A stretch of DNA of 64,000 bases, from contig NZ_JAPJZK010000001.1 in assembly GCF_026309355.1 (NCBI RefSeq), positions 6,034,501 to 6,098,500 on the forward strand, given 5' to 3'. Below, piece after piece: positions 62,025-64,000 of the stretch (its first letter is position 1; each line of letters begins with the position of its first letter). The stretch comes from Spartinivicinus marinus. GTDB lineage: Bacteria > Pseudomonadota > Gammaproteobacteria > Pseudomonadales > Zooshikellaceae. Below the pieces are notes generated by a model. It was not told where the DNA came from, ran no database searches, and worked only from the letters and a program-made list of their open reading frames with translations. Made by a program: the position numbers and the translations under genes.

Positions 62025-62609
62025 CTAACCCTGTTTGCATAAAGGAATATTAGCTTCCATTAAATGCAACTGACGACCGTCCCAATGAAAATGATGAATA
62101 CATTGCCAGTTTAATTTAACGGGTGGTTTAGTGGTCATATCCCACTGACAGGCCGCAGCCAATGCCGTACGAATAACGCCTTTATGGGTGACAATGCCAA
62201 TTGGCTCGCCCTTATCAGAAAACTGCTGTAACCAACCTAGCAACCGTTGTTGTACGTTTTTCGGTGACTCTCCTTTAGGGCACTGTAAATGAATCCCTTT
62301 GGGCTCTTCTATCGTCAATCGAGGATCAGTTTGCCTTAGCTCTGCTAAGCTTTTGCCCTCCCATTCTCCCCAGTCCATTTCAGTCAGTGATTCTGCTATC
62401 TCTCCTGTTAAGCCTAAATTAGCTAACGTCTGTTTAGCCCGCTGTAAAGGACTAACATACCAATGACTAATTTGTAAGTTAGGCGGTACTTGCAGGGTTT
62501 TTAGTGCTGCCATACTGGCCTTGGTTAAGGGTATATCACACCGCCCTTGAATTAAACCTTGCTGGTTCCAGGCTGTTGGCCAGTGGCGTAACAAGTAGAC
62601 TGACTGCAT
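62025..62609 (-). CDS. Histidine phosphatase family protein
   Basis: The 194-residue protein is a phosphoglycerate-mutase-like phosphatase: LLRHWPTAWN holds the phosphate-accepting H9 (the usual RHG is RHW here), R57 lies in SPLQRAKQT, acidic residue E82 in MDWGEWEG, and the second catalytic His is H142 in GIVTHKGVIR. The substrate may be a phosphorylated sugar. The gene lies 43 bases after a glycosyltransferase gene on the same strand, and a second glycosyltransferase lies upstream, so it may act in a glycan pathway. Confidence 0.88.
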   Translation of the reverse strand: MQSVYLLRHWPTAWNQQGLIQGRCDIPLTKASMAALKTLQVPPNLQISHWYVSPLQRAKQTLANLGLTGEIAESLTEMDWGEWEGKSLAELRQTDPRLTIEEPKGIHLQCPKGESPKNVQQRLLGWLQQFSDKGEPIGIVTHKGVIRTALAAACQWDMTTKPPVKLNWQCIHHFHWDGRQLHLMEANIPLCKQG

Positions 62610-62652
62610 GGCTGGTTTATACTCTTCGTCAATATTTTATAGCATCGTTTTT

Positions 62653-63792
62653 TTATTTGTTTATTAATGAGCTAAAATGATTTTTCAACCAAATACTGGT
62701 ACTTTGAAGCGAGTGATATTGTGCCACATGTTGTACACCTCGTTGGCCTAATTGCTCGCGAGCGGTTTTATCTAGCAGTAACTGTCGAATAGCATTGGCA
62801 AAATCGCTGGGCGGTTCAGTCGCTAATAAAACACCAGCGGGATGCTTTTGATCAAACAAACTGGCCACTCCTACTTCTGCACCTGCTACACTAGGCAAGC
62901 CGGCAGCTTGTGCTTCTAAAAACACCATACCTAATGCTTCATTAATCGCAGGCCAAATCAATAGATCAGCGGCCGTTAACCAGCTTGTGACCTCTTGTTC
63001 AGCTAAACCACCGACCCAACGAGTCCGTTCCGTTAAACCACCGAAATAGCCTTGTATTTCCGTGCGAACTTTACCATCCCCCACCACAACCCAGTGCCAA
63101 TCCAAGTCAGTTAACTGGGGTAAAATCTGACTGAGATATTGATAAGACTGCTGCTTATCTCGGGGGCGTAGCATGGCTACAGTTAACAACCAGTTACTGG
63201 TAACCGGTAGTTGCCATTGTTTCGACAACTGCTGTCTTAGTTGGCTTTTATTTTCATTAATAACTACAGGGTTAATAAAAGGTTTAATCAGGTGTATTCG
63301 ATCATTATCCCCCAATACCTGTTGTAAGCCTGGAATATCACCTGGGTTGAGGGATAAAATACTACTGGCCTGTTGGATCGCCTGTACAGAAGCCGCTAAA
63401 CCTGGTGCCCAAGGACCATATTGTTGCTTAGCAGCGTAGGAAGCTTCCACTAATACATAAGGGATATTAAGCGCTTGACTGACCATAGGGCCAATGTAAT
63501 CAGGTGCTTTATGATAAAGGTGGTATGTCAACCATAAGACAGGTTGCTGACTAGGGGGGAGCTGTTGCCAGCGTTGAATTAACCGATGGGCTTTACGCTC
63601 ACCCACTTTGGCCAGTCGTTGCTGGCGTGTAATATCACCACGATCATAGCTTCGTAAGCTATCAGCCCACACGGGCTTAAATCCCGCTTTTTCACAGGCC
63701 AACCAAAATAGCTGGGCAATCCGTTGCTCCCCAGAAGGCACTGTATGAAAAGGGGATTTTAAAGGCGCATAAAAGGCAATGGTTTGCTTCAT
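62653..63792 (-). CDS. GT4 family glycosyltransferase
   Basis: The 379-residue protein has the GT-B fold of family 4. The C-terminal half reads WLLTVAMLRPRDKQQSYQYL, VGDGKVRTEIQGYF, VSWLTAADLLIWPAINEALGMVFLEAQAAGLPSVA, where the E-x7-E nucleotide-sugar motif is clear. It transfers a sugar from an activated donor to an unknown acceptor. It lies between the histidine phosphatase and another GT4-type gene (51 bases upstream), all minus strand, forming a probable operon that extends beyond the window. Confidence 0.9.
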   Translation of the reverse strand: MKQTIAFYAPLKSPFHTVPSGEQRIAQLFWLACEKAGFKPVWADSLRSYDRGDITRQQRLAKVGERKAHRLIQRWQQLPPSQQPVLWLTYHLYHKAPDYIGPMVSQALNIPYVLVEASYAAKQQYGPWAPGLAASVQAIQQASSILSLNPGDIPGLQQVLGDNDRIHLIKPFINPVVINENKSQLRQQLSKQWQLPVTSNWLLTVAMLRPRDKQQSYQYLSQILPQLTDLDWHWVVVGDGKVRTEIQGYFGGLTERTRWVGGLAEQEVTSWLTAADLLIWPAINEALGMVFLEAQAAGLPSVAGAEVGVASLFDQKHPAGVLLATEPPSDFANAIRQLLLDKTAREQLGQRGVQHVAQYHSLQSTSIWLKNHFSSLINK

Positions 63793-63843
63793 TAATATGA
63801 TAGCCTGTTACTCTATATCAGATCTATATATCAGACATTAAGG

Positions 63844-64000
63844 TTATTTTCCCCTCTTTTCGACACCTATCTGTTCAGAGGAAGCTAGGCCAAACTGCTG
63901 GGCTAAACGCTCAATAGTTGTATTTAATGAAAACTCTGTGGTTACACGCTGCTGACCGGCAGCCGCCAACTGATGGCGAAACTCACTATCACTGATCAGC
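63844..64000 (-). CDS. GT4 family glycosyltransferase, C-terminal part (cut by window edge)
   Basis: The last 51 codons of a protein run from the right edge to TAA at 63844-63846. The segment SEFRHQLAAAGQQRVTTEFS is the standard C-terminal helix pattern of GT4 enzymes (L....G...V...FSL...), ending in a short polar tail. It is followed after 51 bases by the complete GT4 gene. The rest of the protein is outside the window. Confidence 0.7.
   Translation of the reverse strand, partial: LISDSEFRHQLAAAGQQRVTTEFSLNTTIERLAQQFGLASSEQIGVEKRGK

Noticed and set aside
1-64000. CRISPR arrays, rRNA genes, prophage or complete insertion sequences
   Set aside because: I looked for regularly spaced repeats, rRNA-like sequence, transposase or phage structural genes and found none.

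Overview
The window looks like chromosomal DNA of a marine Gammaproteobacterium of the Oceanospirillales type (Hahella/Zooshikella/Spartinivicinus-like). This is inferred from the AT-rich composition, the many secreted proteases, orphan periplasmic binding proteins and class III cyclases, and the general similarity of the proteins; no rRNA or marker gene fixes the genus. It is a mosaic of housekeeping blocks and accessory material, with one tRNA (Leu-UAA), several gene remnants and a dispersed family of short inverted-repeat elements.

Layout. 1-8 kb: the end of an unknown gene, a four-helix membrane protein, an orphan periplasmic binding protein, a peptidoglycan peptidase (PG-binding plus M15), an acyltransferase-3, an SGNH hydrolase, tRNA-Leu with a good promoter, a one-base-frameshifted HAD phosphatase remnant and a TfoX-N protein. 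8.2-17.2 kb: a minus-strand block of ethanolamine-type permease, glutamine-synthetase-like ligase, aldehyde dehydrogenase, iron alcohol dehydrogenase and class I amidotransferase. These together fit a gamma-glutamyl-ethanolamide catabolic route. An M1 aminopeptidase lipoprotein follows directly. 17.7-25.4 kb: a cAMP-flavoured block (cyclic-nucleotide-binding protein, HD hydrolase, two divergent class III cyclases) leading into two adjacent glycosyltransferases and a deacetylase.

25.2-34.8 kb: about 9 kb flanked by direct repeats of the deacetylase/133-aa-gene junction. The left copy has an intact deacetylase and a truncated 133-aa gene. The right copy has a decayed deacetylase and an intact 133-aa gene. 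This is what single-crossover (Campbell) integration of a circle would leave. The cargo is a NapC-type multihaem cytochrome, a Tat-exported Cys-ligated molybdoenzyme, its four-cluster Fe-S subunit, a dihaem cytochrome and a TorD chaperone. A divergent rquA (rhodoquinone synthesis), a small membrane protein and acs are also inside. Together they suggest a low-potential-quinol anaerobic respiration module.

35-55 kb: a host-interaction or competition region. It holds a DUF4123 adaptor, a 2918-aa protein with an N-terminal HExxH motif and a TcdA/TcdB-like hydrophobic region, a 696-aa helical toxin-like protein, two metzincin proteases, three small exported proteins, and binding proteins without permeases. 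55.9-64 kb: SDR and AraC regulator, Crp-like regulator with elaA, a DUF2214 protein, a C10 (streptopain-like) protease with CUB domain, a histidine phosphatase and two glycosyltransferases, the last cut by the window edge.
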